Origin: Gymnopus androsaceus JB14
Taxonomy: Eukaryota; Basidiomycota; Agaricomycetes; Agaricales; Omphalotaceae
DNA: 64,000 nucleotides
Direction: 5' to 3'
Assembly (NCBI GenBank): GCA_009733575.1
Contig: ML769407.1
Span: 333,024 to 397,023, forward strand
Shown: positions 32,441-44,587 of the stretch, piece by piece
Numbering within the stretch: the first letter of the stretch is position 1
How the letters are laid out: each line of letters starts with the position of its first letter
The notes under the pieces: generated by a model
Told to the model about the DNA's origin: nothing
Database searches by the model: none
Seen by the model: only the letters and a program-made list of their open reading frames with translations
Made by a program: the position numbers and the translations under genes

Positions 32441-33268
32441 TCAAGCACAGGTCGTACGCTGGGTCAAGGCAGGCAAAATACCCCAGGGGCCAACTCCATA
32501 TGCTCCTTCATTTACAGCAACTGGCCAAGCAGAGTCATCGAAGTCGGGATCTTGGAATAAATTTCGGTACAAGCGGGAACTGCAACCCAACCAGCATCTC
32601 CAGTCCACCAAGAATAGGTGTCCCCCAAGGCGTTGTTGCTGAACTGGAAATTAGCAATAATACCAGCAGGACCCGGACCAGGAGTATCATAATTCGTGGC
32701 TAATAACGAGACAATCATTAGTCCAAATCGGAAAAACGCGCAACTGGGATCACTAACCCAAGACGGCGAAAATAAATGGTCCGACGTCTCCTGCGACGTT
32801 TAGAATAGTCCATTCGTCTGGAGTCTCAAAGGCGTCCAATCCGTTTCCGACGAAGGTACCATTGAAGTAAAGGTTATATGCGTTATCAGCAGCGATGGCT
32901 ATAGATATATTGACGAGAGGTAGGCTGATCGCTGGTTGGATTGCCACACGGAAAGCGCTGGAGCTGGCGGGAGCACTACCGTTAGGGAAGAGGTTGTCTG
33001 ACCAGATCCACGACCCGCCGACAAAGGTGGGAGTGGTGGCAGTAAATGCACGGCCGGTGATGATCGACGAGTCAGGCTGAGGACCTGCAGTTGATGGTCA
33101 GTAAAGACTCGAGGTATAGCGATAAGATGAATCACTGAACTTCCTGCAGCTGGAGTAACAGCTATCAAGAAGATAGCAAAGAGACTGGAAATAGCTACAA
33201 GGGCAGGCGATATTAGTAGTGGTATACAAAATAGACCTCGACTGACCATTGGTGATAGCAAGCTTCAT
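32441..33268 (-). CDS. Secreted galactose-binding-like (jelly-roll) domain protein, frame broken near the 3' end
   Basis: ATG at 33268 opens a tiny exon (MKLAITN). The next exon is hydrophobic (SSLFAIFLIAVTPAAG) and gives a signal peptide or anchor. The main domain has the pattern of carbohydrate-binding jelly-roll modules: GGSWIWSDN, SSSAFRVAIQP, ISIAIAADNAYNLYFNGTFV, WTILNVAGDVGPFIFAVL, then after an intron (32757-32700) ATNYDTPGPGPAGIIANFQF and SWWTGDAGWVAVP. Near 32560-32575 the frame must shift by one base to reach DPDFDDSAWPVAVNEGAYG and the stop at 32441. The splice between exons 2 and 3 is also uncertain in phase. Ligand unknown. Confidence 0.6.
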
Positions 33269-34877
33269 TGCGAACTAGGGGGTTTGACTCTTGTTAGCAT
33301 GTCTTTTATAGGTAAATAAGATCTGAATTGCCCTACTTATTAGCTGCAAGAACATCTTCATCGAAAACATTCATCATTCAAGCCTTTGGTGTTGGGGAAG
33401 ACAGTTTTCCATTTACCAAAACATAAATGTTGTACCTAAGACCAGGGATTTTGAATCCTAAGGTATTACTGCTCTGCCTTGGCCGCCAAGTCTAGAAAAA
33501 TAAATGATTGCAGGTACGAATCAGTCACCTGCATATATCAAGTCTCGAAAGCGAAAGATGGCCCTTGACTCAAGTGAAAAGTACGAAGCACTTCGATATC
33601 ATCCAGAAGAATTCTTACTTTACGAGTCTCCCTGCACGTGCCCTTTTCTTGAAGCTTCAATTTAGCAATGTCGCTTCAAACAGGTACATATATGTATGGA
33701 AAGATGGTGCCCTGACCGTGGCATGTCAGGCAGTCCAACAGAAACTTGAATCAGCGTCGAAGCCTTCGCGGTCTCTGCCAGAGCTAAAGATCATGTGAAG
33801 GAGCGTAAAAAACGGCGAAGACAGACATCCATGAATACACATTCAAAGATGCGATGTAGATCGCATGATGCACTACGGAAAAAACGGATTCAAATCCTAT
33901 AAGGGGCTAGGGCTTTCAAAAAGACGTACGACATGGCAGCGGCGGAGGGTGGACTCCTGGGCCACTGGGTAAGATCTACGAATGCTGGGAAGTAGACCAC
34001 TAAGAGAATCAGAAGAAGTAATCGAGTGGCAATTGAAGCCAGCAATGTATGTTACCGTCGTACCGAGCAATAGCTTTTTGGAACCGATACGCTGTAAGGC
34101 TATCCATTAATGAAAATACTGCGGGTATCCTGGAAAATGATTTTATAATGTTATCCAGAAACGAATGAACGCAAACCTTCCGCAGAATCACGATGTGCAG
34201 CCAGGCTTCAAGACAAACCACGATAATGAGATACAGATTACGCGGCGTCGCATTCCTTGGCTAGACGTTCTATGTGATTAGATAGTTCGGCTTTCATATT
34301 GTTCCAACCTTGACTTACGGGTGTTCAAAAAATAAACCGAACCGAAAGAATGCACGTACCGCGTTCTTGGAGAATCGTGATTGGATGGTCTTAAACCACT
34401 GAAGGACCCTGCTTGCTCTTTCCTTCGTTGAATGCGAAGACGCTCCAGCTAGTTACGGTTGGCTGCTTTCCCTGGAGCCAAGGTTCACATAGCCAGCCAT
34501 CCTAGGAAACCTAATTTGAATCACTTTTCGATTTGAGACACCATGCTCACCTCCTTTCTCGCATGATGCACTTGTATTTTATTAAGAATATAGGCCTTGC
34601 AGATTGAAGTGCCATTTAATCCAGCATGAGCATTGACGACTCTCTGGTACTTCAAGGATTACATCTAATGGGACATCCTTCACTCCCTCCTCGGTGTGCT
34701 TGCGACCTCTAATATTAGTTGAAGCCTTTGATGTTTCAATTCTGCATTCTGCGTTTGGATTCGAAGAGATCGAAAAGGTATGAGTTCAATTGATAGGCGC
34801 GCAGTCACCGATTACTCTACATGTGACACAGACGCGTTCGAGCCAGCTAGGCCGCGAACTTACTACTACTAGCATCA
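33269..34877. other. Long intergenic stretch, possible gene relic
   Basis: No gene with splice sites or a known domain. A plus-strand frame at 33508-33798 contains a protein-like stretch (YIYVWKDGALTVACQAVQQK) that may be a decayed gene, but it matches nothing I recognise. Confidence 0.35.
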
Positions 34878-37800
34878 TGTCATCGTCCTCTGCTCTGATT
34901 CTTCTACACCAGAAACGTTTCCGGCGTTTCCGTACCCAAAACCATACGCGATTCAATCAGAGCTTATGCGCCATTTATACCAAGCAATCGAGGACAAGAA
35001 GGTGACTGTTATCGAATCACCCACAGGCACAGGGAAGACCTCAAGCCTGTTAACCGCTAGTTTAATGTGGCTACACGACGACAAGAATCGCGCCAGGCAG
35101 GGGAGATTGGATGATGCAGCTACAGGAGACGACTGGGTCTCAACGCAAACACGAGACCGTCTCCGTCGCCAACTCGAAGCGGAAGAGACAGAGTATTCGC
35201 AGAGATTGGCAAGCGCAAGGAGAAAGGAGTCGTTAATGAAGAGTAAAGCTAGGGTACTGAAGAAACCAAAACTTGATGAAAACCCCGTCTAGTTGAAGAC
35301 GCGTCTTTTCTCCCAGAAGATGAAGAAGAAGGGGAAGATGACGGAATGAATTTATCTCCAGCAGTCAGAGCGTTGATGGCTCGGTACGACGCTATCATTC
35401 TATCTCACGCCATTTAACTCATATCTTGTTCTAGCATGAACTCTCATACTCAGGAAGTTGAAATAGAACCAACATGCACTAAAATCTACTACGCCTCCCG
35501 CACACACTCACAACTTACGCAGGTTCTACCCGAGTTGGGAAGGTTGAAGCTTCCTGGACCCGTTTCAATATCTTCTGTCGATGTTGACTCTTCTGCGTCG
35601 GTCCCTGCAGCTTCTATAGGCAAACGGAAAGCGGAGGACAATGAAGATGAAGCTGAAACCTATCACAAATCCCGCGCCCTTTCTCTTGGTTCGCGAAAGC
35701 ACCTTTGCATCAATGACGAACTGCGCGCTCGTGTAAGAGATATAGATGAGGGTTGTAGGGAGCTTTTATCTGGTGTGAAACCACTGCTACTATTCCAAGT
35801 CACATCGAAGCTGAAACGTTGCCTAATCACAGAGAAAAAAGACAATCGATGTCCTTATCTCCCTCCGACAGGCGAAGAAACCAGGATGAACGAGTTCAGA
35901 GATCAGATTTTGGTGAGTGAGTGTGTAATGTGTTGCAATCTATCGAGGCACAACGACTAATGTACGGTTACAAAGGCCACTCCAAAAGATATCGAAGACC
36001 TCGCGATCGCAGGCCGCAGATCTGCCATCTGTCCATACTTTGCTTCGCGGAAGGCTATTCCGCAGGCTGAGGTAAGTCATTTGGTCCAGCAAGCCTACCC
36101 GAATTTACTAACGTTCTATCTTGGATGTTCAGCTCGTCACCCTCCCATACAACCTCCTCCTCCAAAGGTCCGCCCGTGAAGCGCTAGGAATTGATCTGAA
36201 AGACCAAATAGTGATTGTGGATGAGGGACATAGTGAGTTAGTTCCTCTCCATCGACCTTGTTTGCTTCCTTCTCTCTTCTTTTACTAACTATGTTACTAC
36301 ACACACGCAGACCTAATCCCTACCCTCCTCTCTATCTCCACGGTCCATCTCTCCCTTTCCCTCCTCCAGATTGCATTGTACCAAGTCAATACATACGTGA
36401 CCAAGTTTCGAAATAGGTTGAACGCAGCCAACCTTGTTCAGCTAAAACGCCTGCTGGCGTTTTTGGACGCGTTGGAGAAATATCTGGGAGAGTGGAAGGA
36501 GGACCGCGGGGGGAAGGTTCAAGCGCAAGCCTCCGACGCTACCCATGCGAAAAGCTCGAAACCCCTGCCGAAAACGGACAAAGCGCAAGAAACACAAGAA
36601 GTCCTTACCCCAGCCGAGTTCCTTGAGCGCCTTGGGCGCAAAGTCGTGGGTTTGAATATGCTGGCGATTGTAGAGTATTTAAAGAAGAGCAAGGTGGGGC
36701 ATCTGCGTTCAATTCACATTTCGTCACCTAACTCTCTGAATAGATCGCTAGAAAGATATCGGGTTATGCTGATAAACTGGCGGAACAGGCAGAGAAGGAG
36801 GCTGAACTTGAAGTTTCTGCTGGTACCGTCAATTTCCTGCTATATATCTTACTGACACTGATAATGGGCGGTCCTACAGAACGTAAGAAGAAGACGATAG
36901 CTACTAGGAAGGGGTTATCCCGCCACTACATGTTATCGAGGACTTGATGGTGGCTTTAGCTGGAGCTACAGATGGTATGCATTACGGTTTAATATACCCT
37001 TCTCCGCTTTTTCAAAATTCATTCATCTTCCCTTAATCTCCAGATGGCCGAATATCCCTCACCCTCACTACTTCTGGGCCCCCATCCAAAACGAAACCCA
37101 GGCCCAACTCGTCTGTTGAGATCAAGTACCACCTCCTCAACCCCGCTCCGCATTTTAAAGACGTCGTAGACGAAGCAAGGGCCGTGGTGATAGCAGGGGG
37201 GACGATGAGTCCGGTTAGTACTACCGTCGCTGGTATCGATATTTTATGTCTCAACTCACAACAGATATCCGATGTCCAAAATCAACTCTTCGCGCATCTT
37301 CCTCCGGAACGTATGACGAGCTTTTCGTGTGGGCATATTATTCCCCCAGAGAACGTGTTAACGGTGGCAGTAACCAAGGGTGTGTCGACTAGACTCTACT
37401 GGTGCCGTCTGTATCTCTTACAGATTTCTGTTTCCGTACCTCCAGGTCCTTCAGGACGGGAGCTAGATTTCCGAGCTGGAAAGCAGAGCGATCCAAATGT
37501 TCTAGCCGACCTGGGGCAAATTATCCTCAACTTCACGCGAACAGTCCCGGGAGGAATGATTGTCTTCTTTCCTTCATATAAATTTCTTGACACTGCGAAG
37601 GCGGCATGGTCAACGGGAAGTGGATTTTTGGAGAAGTTTGGTGTGAAAAAGAAAGTTGGTAACCCAAGCTGGATGATAAGATGTGTTGATTCATCACTGA
37701 CTGGTTGTCTTTCCTGACAGGTATTCTTCGAACCAGAGGATCAAGCAGGAGTGGACAGCGTTTTGCAACAATACGCCGCAGCGGTTTTGGTGAGTCCCTC

Positions 37801-38394
37801 GTGGTTCCTGTATTGTTGTTGAATCCATTCTCACTTCCTTCAGCCTAATAATATTCCTTCCGGGTCCTCTCAAACACATAAGGGTGCCCTCCTTCTCGCT
37901 GTCATTGGTGCCAAACTCTCTGAAGGGCTCAACTTTGCAGACGACCTCGCTCGAGCGGTTGTCGTTGTCGGCTTACCTTTTGCGAATTTGGCTTCGGCGG
38001 AGCTAAGGGAGCGCATGAGATATGTCAAGAGGGAGGAAGAGAAGCGTTTCAAAGAAAATGGATGCAGTGGCAAGAAAGGCAAAGATGCAGCGGCGGAGCT
38101 CTACGAGAATATGTGTATGAACGCCGTCAACCAAAGTATTGGTGAGTGCACATTCGTGAGACTGTTGGATCCGCACGTATGATTTTTCTTGCATTTCTCC
38201 TCGCAGGCCGAGCAATTCGTCACCGGAACGACTGGGCAGCGCTCCTACTGCTCGATCAGAGGTACTCTACTCATTCCGTCCGAGATAAGCTTCCCAAGTG
38301 GCTCGGAGGAGAGAAATTGGTTGTACCAGGGAGTTTTGGCGGAGTTGTGAAGGAGATGGGTGGATTTTTTAGAGAAAGGGGAAAGCAAACGTAG
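34878..38394 (+). CDS. CHL1: CHL1/DDX11 family Fe-S DNA helicase
   Basis: Superfamily 2 XPD-like 5'-3' DNA helicase needed for sister-chromatid cohesion. Motifs in order: Q-motif region FPAFPYPKPYAIQ, Walker A VIESPTGTGKTSSLL, motif Ia YYASRTHSQLTQ, Fe-S cysteines (RKHLCIND, DNRCPYLPP, SAICPYFASRKAIPQ), DEAH-type box IVDEGHN, AGGTMSP, GGMIVFFPSYKFL, LSEGLNFADDLARAVVVVG and motif VI QSIGRAIRHRNDWA. Exon ends that I can place: 35383/35435, 35912/35976, 36071/36133, 36232/36311 and 36693/36744. At least two 1-nt breaks occur: CCCC near 35286 (one C short, restoring NPRLVEDASF) and GGGG near 36913 (before VIPPLHVIEDLM). The first codons also need a 1-nt shift. The family assignment is certain, and the breaks are probably sequence error. 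Confidence 0.88.
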
Positions 38395-38762
38395 GTTACT
38401 GTACTGCAAATGTAACGCACGATGTAAGTACAAGACCCATTTATTGCTGAATACTGAATCTTTTAGAGTTGTCTAGCCAGCTCTGGAGTCTGGAACTCAG
38501 TAGTCCACGCGTATACCGGTTACTACTGTCCCCGGTCCCGATTGACAGAGATCGCGCGCCATTCAGGGCAACAAATTTCCGACGCGCGCTTGTAGGTTCA
38601 CCCTATCCAAGGCGGTTTTTTTCGCAGTTGGTCCGTCTGTACGCGTTGTTGCTTATCATAATAAAAGTATGGGCCCCGTCTCGTCTTTTTCTCGTCTTTT
38701 TCTCCCACTTCTTAAGGTTCTGGGCGCCCTGTTCATCGAACGTCGAACACGACGTTCCCGAT

Positions 38763-41170
38763 ATGCCTTTCTCAGCACAAGCCAATGACACCCCTCGCTC
38801 ATCTCTGACCGTGGGTGATGCTGAAGAGCCATCATCCGCTCTGAACTTGAACCTTCCTAGCAACGTCAACACTCCGGGGACGACAGTCGACGCGTCTTTA
38901 GAGTTAGAACAAGAAGTACTCGAAACCGAAGGGCGTATAGAAAAATATGGTGGGAACGACGTTAGAGACCCGCTTCCAAAGGCGACATCGAAAGAAGATT
39001 CAAAGGAATCCCCAGCCGTGGATCCAAATTTAGTTTCATGGGATGGACCGACCGATCCATCTAATCCGCAAAATTTTGAATATGGCAAAAAGTGGAGCAT
39101 CACTCTTCAGTGTGTTTTGATGAGTCTTTGCGTGTAGGTTATTATGCTTTCTATCTTCGACCTGGCTTTGATGTATTATTCAGTGCATTTGGCTCCTCCG
39201 CTCCTACCCCTTGCATCTCTCGCATTATCTCAGAGTTCAAAGTTTCTGAGGAGGTTTCATATTTGATGCTCACCCTCTACCTTGTCGGCTTTGTCCTTGG
39301 GGTATGTTTTTACCTCCCCCATCTTTCATTTATTTTGTTAAATCTTCTTAGCCTCCATTTTGGGGTCCAGGAAGTGAGATGTTTGGACGGCGAATGGTCC
39401 TTACGACAACTATGTCTGCATTTACCTTGTTTCATCTTGGGCAGGCTCTCGCGCCAAACATGCAGACATTTCTTGTCTCAAGGTTTTTCTGTGGATTTTT
39501 CGGTGAGCTTCGAATCACGTTTTGGTCAATTCATACGAGACTCAGTCTTCTGCTGTAGGCGTTGCACCATTCACGATCTGCGGAGGAGTCATTGCTGACG
39601 TTTGGCCTGCACTGGGCAGAGGACCCGCTACCAGTCTATTTTCTGCCAGCACTTTCATGGGGCCTGTACTTGGACCGATTGTGTAAGCCCTTCTCGATAA
39701 TAAAGAGGATAAAGTACTTACTTGCCCCAAAACGCTGATGCTTGATTCAGAGGTGGATTGTGAGTACCTTCCCAGTTGCATTCCTGTTGCACAAGATGAT
39801 AGGTCGGATCTTCTGTTAGTATTGCGGAGAGCTCCGCATCCTGGCGCTGGGCTATCTGGACGATGATGATTTTCGCAGGTGAGCACGCTTCGATTGGCGA
39901 AACGCCTGCAGCGTTTGACTGTTTTTAGGCGTGGCTACTGCCATCAATATCGTGCTCCTTCCTGAGACATACGCGCCCGTTCTTCTTTTATGGAAAGTCA
40001 AACGATTGCGCAAAGAGGACCCGGAGGGAAATAAGGATCTCTATGCGGAGCACGAGAAATTGGATTTTTCCATCATGGGGATAATTCATCAGACTGTGTT
40101 CAGGCCATTTCAAATGCTCGTCCAAGAACCTATTCTTGTGTTGGTCACGGTTTATATCTCTTTGGTATACGGTGTTTTGTATGCTTGTAAGTGAATTCCT
40201 AAGCCTTGCGGATATTCCGCCTGACTATCCCGCTCTTCCTCCTTATCAAACAGTATTCGAAGCCATTCCCCTCATTTTCGAAACCAAACACGGATTCACT
40301 GTATCACAATCCGGTCTCGTTTTCATTGGTGTCGGAATCGGGACCTCGCTTGGATCGTTTGTCAACGCTTTCCTTTCGAGACACTACGTGACGCTTGTCA
40401 TCAAGTGGCGAGGATTCCCCCCGCCTGAGCAACGCCTTTTTGGGTCTATGATTGGAGGACCATGTCTTGTGATAGGAGCTTTCTGGCTAGGGTGGACAGG
40501 CGAATACCCTGGTGTCTCTTGGGCAGCTCCTGCGGTATTTTTGGCATTTATTGAATGGTTTGGTTATATCCTAAGTATTGTCATAGGTTAGCACTATATT
40601 GATCGGCTTTGGGATCAGCGCTGTTTTCATTGGATTCTTGGTACGTTGTTAGACATGATGATTAACGTTTATGACTCTAATATATTCTTTGCAGAGCTAT
40701 CTTGTCGATACGTATCTGTGAGCAAGTAATACCTCGACAAACTCCCTTCGCTAAACAGGTTGCTTTTATTCAGGATGTACGCTGCATCCGCTTTCGCGGC
40801 CAACACCATTGCTAGATCCTTGGTAGCTGCAGCCTTTCCGCTCTTTACAGTCCAGATGTACGAGAGGGTATGTTTGTATATCCTTCTGACAATTTACCTC
40901 AAAATTGACGGTGTATAATCCAGCTTGGCATAAATTGGGCGTCTACTCTTATAGGTCTCATCGCACTGGTTCTTTGTCCAGTTCCTTTTTTGTTCTACAA
41001 GTACGGTGCTCGTATCAGATCTGGCAGCAAATTCGCTCCGTGTATCGTGAGTGAACCTTTCGTGTCTCTATTCTCGTTGATTGATTTCGTTCTTCTACCT
41101 TTAGGATCTGAAAATCGCTGCAGAATTAAAACGCGAAGAGCAGCTCAATCGAAAGGAAGATCAGGTCTAA
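38763..41170 (+). CDS. MFS drug/polyamine H+ antiporter (DHA1 type)
   Basis: Twelve-helix plasma-membrane transporter of the Tpo1/Flu1-like group. A long acidic cytoplasmic N-terminus ends in the family signature SWDGPTDPSNPQNF. Helices then follow across many short exons: AFGSSAPTPCISRII, the helix 2-3 block PPFWGPGSEMFGRRMVL, GGVIADVWPALGRGPA, GPVLGPIVGGF, SASWRWAIWTMMIFAG, LPETYAPVLLLWKVKRLR, SLVYGVLYALFEAIPLIF, SFLSYLVDTYLMYAASAFAANT and RSLVAAAFPLFTVQMYE. The stop is TAA 41168-41170. Near 40587 the frame between GYILS and STILIGFGISAVF needs a 1-2 nt correction. Substrate cannot be predicted. Confidence 0.85.
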
Positions 41171-41848
41171 ATTCCAGTAACATAGACAACATAACACCAT
41201 GGCACCATCAGAGTGACTCCTACCTTTATTTTTCATGCCACTCATTGCTTCTTGTAGATATTTATTAGACATGGACGGTTTAGACTTTCGACACCAAATC
41301 TGCGTGCGATAATGGTTTAGTAAATCAAAATTTGTGCCATAACACGAGAAACCTCGTTAAAATTCCAGTGTGATGTGCCCTCGTTTACTTTATTTAGTCC
41401 TAAAGCAATATGTGTGGTATAATACGAAAAACCTCGTTAGGGGGACCGGATTTTCCTCTGCAACTTCTCATCCATCTCATCCAATCGAATTATTATTCCC
41501 TTGCCCCTTCTTTTCCTCACCAACCAGTGGTATGTACAGACAAGCAATTGCTCCGCGTGTCAAACCATTGGTTCAAGTATGGGATCTCGTATTCACGTGC
41601 GTATAGTTCCAGGACTTCGGTGAATGACCTTGATTCGAGTCCCGGCGGGAGTCGCTCTTCCTTGAGGATAAATATACTTACTGTACGTCCAATTAGGAGT
41701 TTTTGCGTCTTCATATGGATTAATTACATTTACAGTAAATGTAACGCGCAAACAAAAGTAGAAAGAATGTTTATACATTTTTGTAATAAGCAATTGTTGT
41801 CTAAGTACTCTTACGAGCTACTTACATCGATTACAGTGCAGATTCAGT
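41171..41848. other. Intergenic between convergent genes
   Basis: A short imperfect direct repeat containing AAACCTCGTTA occurs at about 41348 and 41429. No coding region supported. Confidence 0.5.
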
Positions 41849-43530
41849 TCAAGTTTTAGGAATCTCAAAGCTATCTACACCATCGGCATTTGAATCAGAG
41901 GGAAGAGAAGAGTCACCTAGAGCCATCAGTTGCTCATTTTTTCTAGATCGTGCCGGAGGTTCTGGCTGCTCTTGAACACGACTAGCGCTAGTAGTAGATT
42001 CATGACCAATAATGGTCAAGCGAATAATGCCTGACCGTGACTCGGATGCAACTAGATCTGATACTCGCCGCATGTGAATGTCACCATTGGTTTGAATGCT
42101 TGGATAATGGGTATATGGTTTACTATCAATGTCTCCGTCGCGTTTGCCCATTAATCGATATAGAAAAGGTGTGACTACACCCAGATTGGCGACAGTAAGG
42201 GCGGTGGCTACCTAGATTCAGTAAGATATGGACGTGTCATAAAAAAAGAAAAGTGCCTACCTCGACTTCGGCGATGATGGGTACCAAGTCAAAATAGGAA
42301 GAGACCATGAGAAATACGACGTGTACAACTGAGACCGCGCTAGTGAGCAGGCTAGCTCCAAAGATGACAATGAGCATTCTAAAGTATATATGTAACGTTA
42401 GCTCATCTGGCTTGTATGTCCAATTTATTTGGTCACCTCCGCTTGTCCTTCGAAAGTTTAACGTGTCCCAATAAGCGAATGGGTATAACAACAAGTGCGA
42501 TGTCCGCTACGAGATCGGCTGACAGTGAAAAGTGAATAGCCAATTAGCGTATAGTATTCACTTCAGAAGAAAAATCATACTAATGAGCTCGCCTATGGCA
42601 ACTTTCTCCAATGGGCATATAGGGACCGACACGTCGCTCCAGGATAGGTCTGAAGCACAGATGTAGATTTTCGGCGTGAGGATACCCAGACATATGAGAG
42701 AGAAAGAGACAGCAGTCCATTCGGAAATTCTTCGCAGGGTGAATAATGGTGGAATAAGGCGGATTATTGAGAGCATCAAGCTTATTCGAGCACACCTAAA
42801 TTCGAGATTGTGTGAATATAGTGAACATATTATTGTTAGTAAGAAGAACTCACCAAATCGCCAGAGTAAAGGAGATCATGATCAACCTAAAGATAATTAA
42901 TCCATAATCCATTTTAAAAATCTTTGCAGGATCTTACCAGAACTGCACAACTTGATCGGACTCATCGGAGACGGGCGCGAGTGGACTTGAACCTACACTA
43001 CTTGTACCTGGTAAACACTCATTATCAGATCACTTGCAAGTGGCCTATATATATTATAAGACACACCTGCCCCGAACAAAGAAATATCTACTAGTATTGA
43101 GAGTATCATCGTCAGAATGGCCCCTGAAGCTTTTTGAGAGATTGGTACTTTATGAGATTGAACTAGTACTCACAGCAGTCGTCCCACCATAGACGCTGCT
43201 TGCGATATCGAATGCATATTCTCGCCAAGGTGGAAACGTCCGCAATTGTAAAGAATGTAATGCAAACCACTGACGAAGCTTGTGTGAAAAACGCGACAGC
43301 CTAAGCAATGTAGAACCTCACCCAGGTTTGCAGTTGAACTCATGTGTTCTTAGGAAGCGGAATACCAAGGACTATTCCGAGTCGAGGGCTGGAACTTGAA
43401 AGAAGGAAGGGGGAAAGGAATCCGTCTTACTTCACCTGAGTAGCTTTTGAATATCATGTGTATGTCACTTACCATGAGTTACCTCATGACGTCCCACTTG
43501 AACCTGCTCGATGTGTTGAACTTGCAGGGT
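41849..43530 (-). CDS. Basidiomycete seven-helix-type integral membrane protein
   Basis: A multi-exon gene of the fungal membrane-protein group with a rhodopsin-like fold. Recognisable pieces in order on the minus strand: helix and loop ASSVVCITFFTIADVSTLAR then RYRKQRLWWDDC (about 43280-43190), WCARISLMLSIIRLIPP (about 42850-42750), AVSFSLICLGILTPKIYIC, ADLVADIALVVIPIRLLGHV (about 42510), RMLIVIFGASLLTSAVSVVH, VVFLMVSSYFDLVPIIAEVE, then a cytoplasmic Ser-rich tail ending at 41849. At least six introns separate the pieces. I cannot place the first exon: the frame upstream of 43440 has no clean ATG. Function is unknown; related proteins are common and lineage-expanded in Agaricomycetes. Confidence 0.65.
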
Positions 43531-44587
43531 GGAGGAAGAAGTGAATTATGAAGAGGGTTTCATGTTATAGAAAGCTCGGGGGATATATATCATCGCACAC
43601 CCAGAGAACGGGTTCGATCCGTCTTCCAACTAATCATCCGGTCTGGAGATAGAGATCCAGCAGAGATCCTCCAGGTATGGACTCGTCTGGCCCCTTTTGG
43701 CTCGTGGGGGAATGAAGCTATAGGATATATAGACACTGTTCAAAGTCCGTTTCCCGAATAACCTGCACATGTTTAACTGGGCAGCTCTGGAACAGACATG
43801 CGACATACAAGCTGCTTCAGCCATTGATCTCCAAAAACCAGACGGACAGGCGACCTTCTGCGACTTCAAACCACAACTACGCACTAAGAAGTGTAGACAG
43901 TTTGGGGCTCGGGAGGCGTTCCCAATTAAAGTTAATCGCATATACAGATTCAATTGTTCATTTCACCCGAGCAAGACATTATTGGTTGGTCGCCGTTGAT
44001 TCTACAGTGCGTAGCTCAGCATGGACTTACCCTGAGCGGCGGCACCATTTGTTCGATCTGATTAAATCGCTGGATTCCTCTTCTGGACGGGGCCATCTAT
44101 AATTACCTCTGTGGATAAATTGAATCATGTGGCGTGCAAGCTTGGTGCTAATTTGCTCTGACAGAGATCGCTGAAAAAACCAGTGAATAAATATCCAAGA
44201 CGAAATTCGGAAACTCACTGCATTGTATACATAGACCCCAAGGTGACTCCTGCTATGGAATAAGGCGCAAGGTTTCCTTCTATGGTTGCTCCATAGAACA
44301 GTACTGTACAGTGTTATGAGGTTCTATGGCTTTTATGAGTGCTACAAGGTGCTACGAATCCCTCCTTTTGCTGATGTTCCAGTTGGGTTCGAGAAAGCAG
44401 AAGGCGAGGGATACGTCCAATATATTATCATACCGATTTTGTTCACAGTTTGCGTAAATTATGATCCATTCCGCTAGGCTAGTCACCTAAGTAAAAGGAA
44501 TCTAATTCGGGAATTCGGTTAGCTACTCTACACATGACAAGATAAACAAAAACAAATGGCAAGTACACACAAAGTACCACAAACAAA
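43531..44587. other. Intergenic, no gene recognised
   Basis: Short frames on both strands (for example 43630-43953 and 43769-43999) overlap each other and show no domain or splice pattern. Confidence 0.45.

Noticed and set aside
41610..41680. tRNA-like B-box (GATTCGAGTCCC)
   Set aside because: No A-box, D-arm or acceptor stem can be folded around it.
43600..43630. tRNA-like GGGTTCGATCC
   Set aside because: No matching A-box or acceptor stem upstream.
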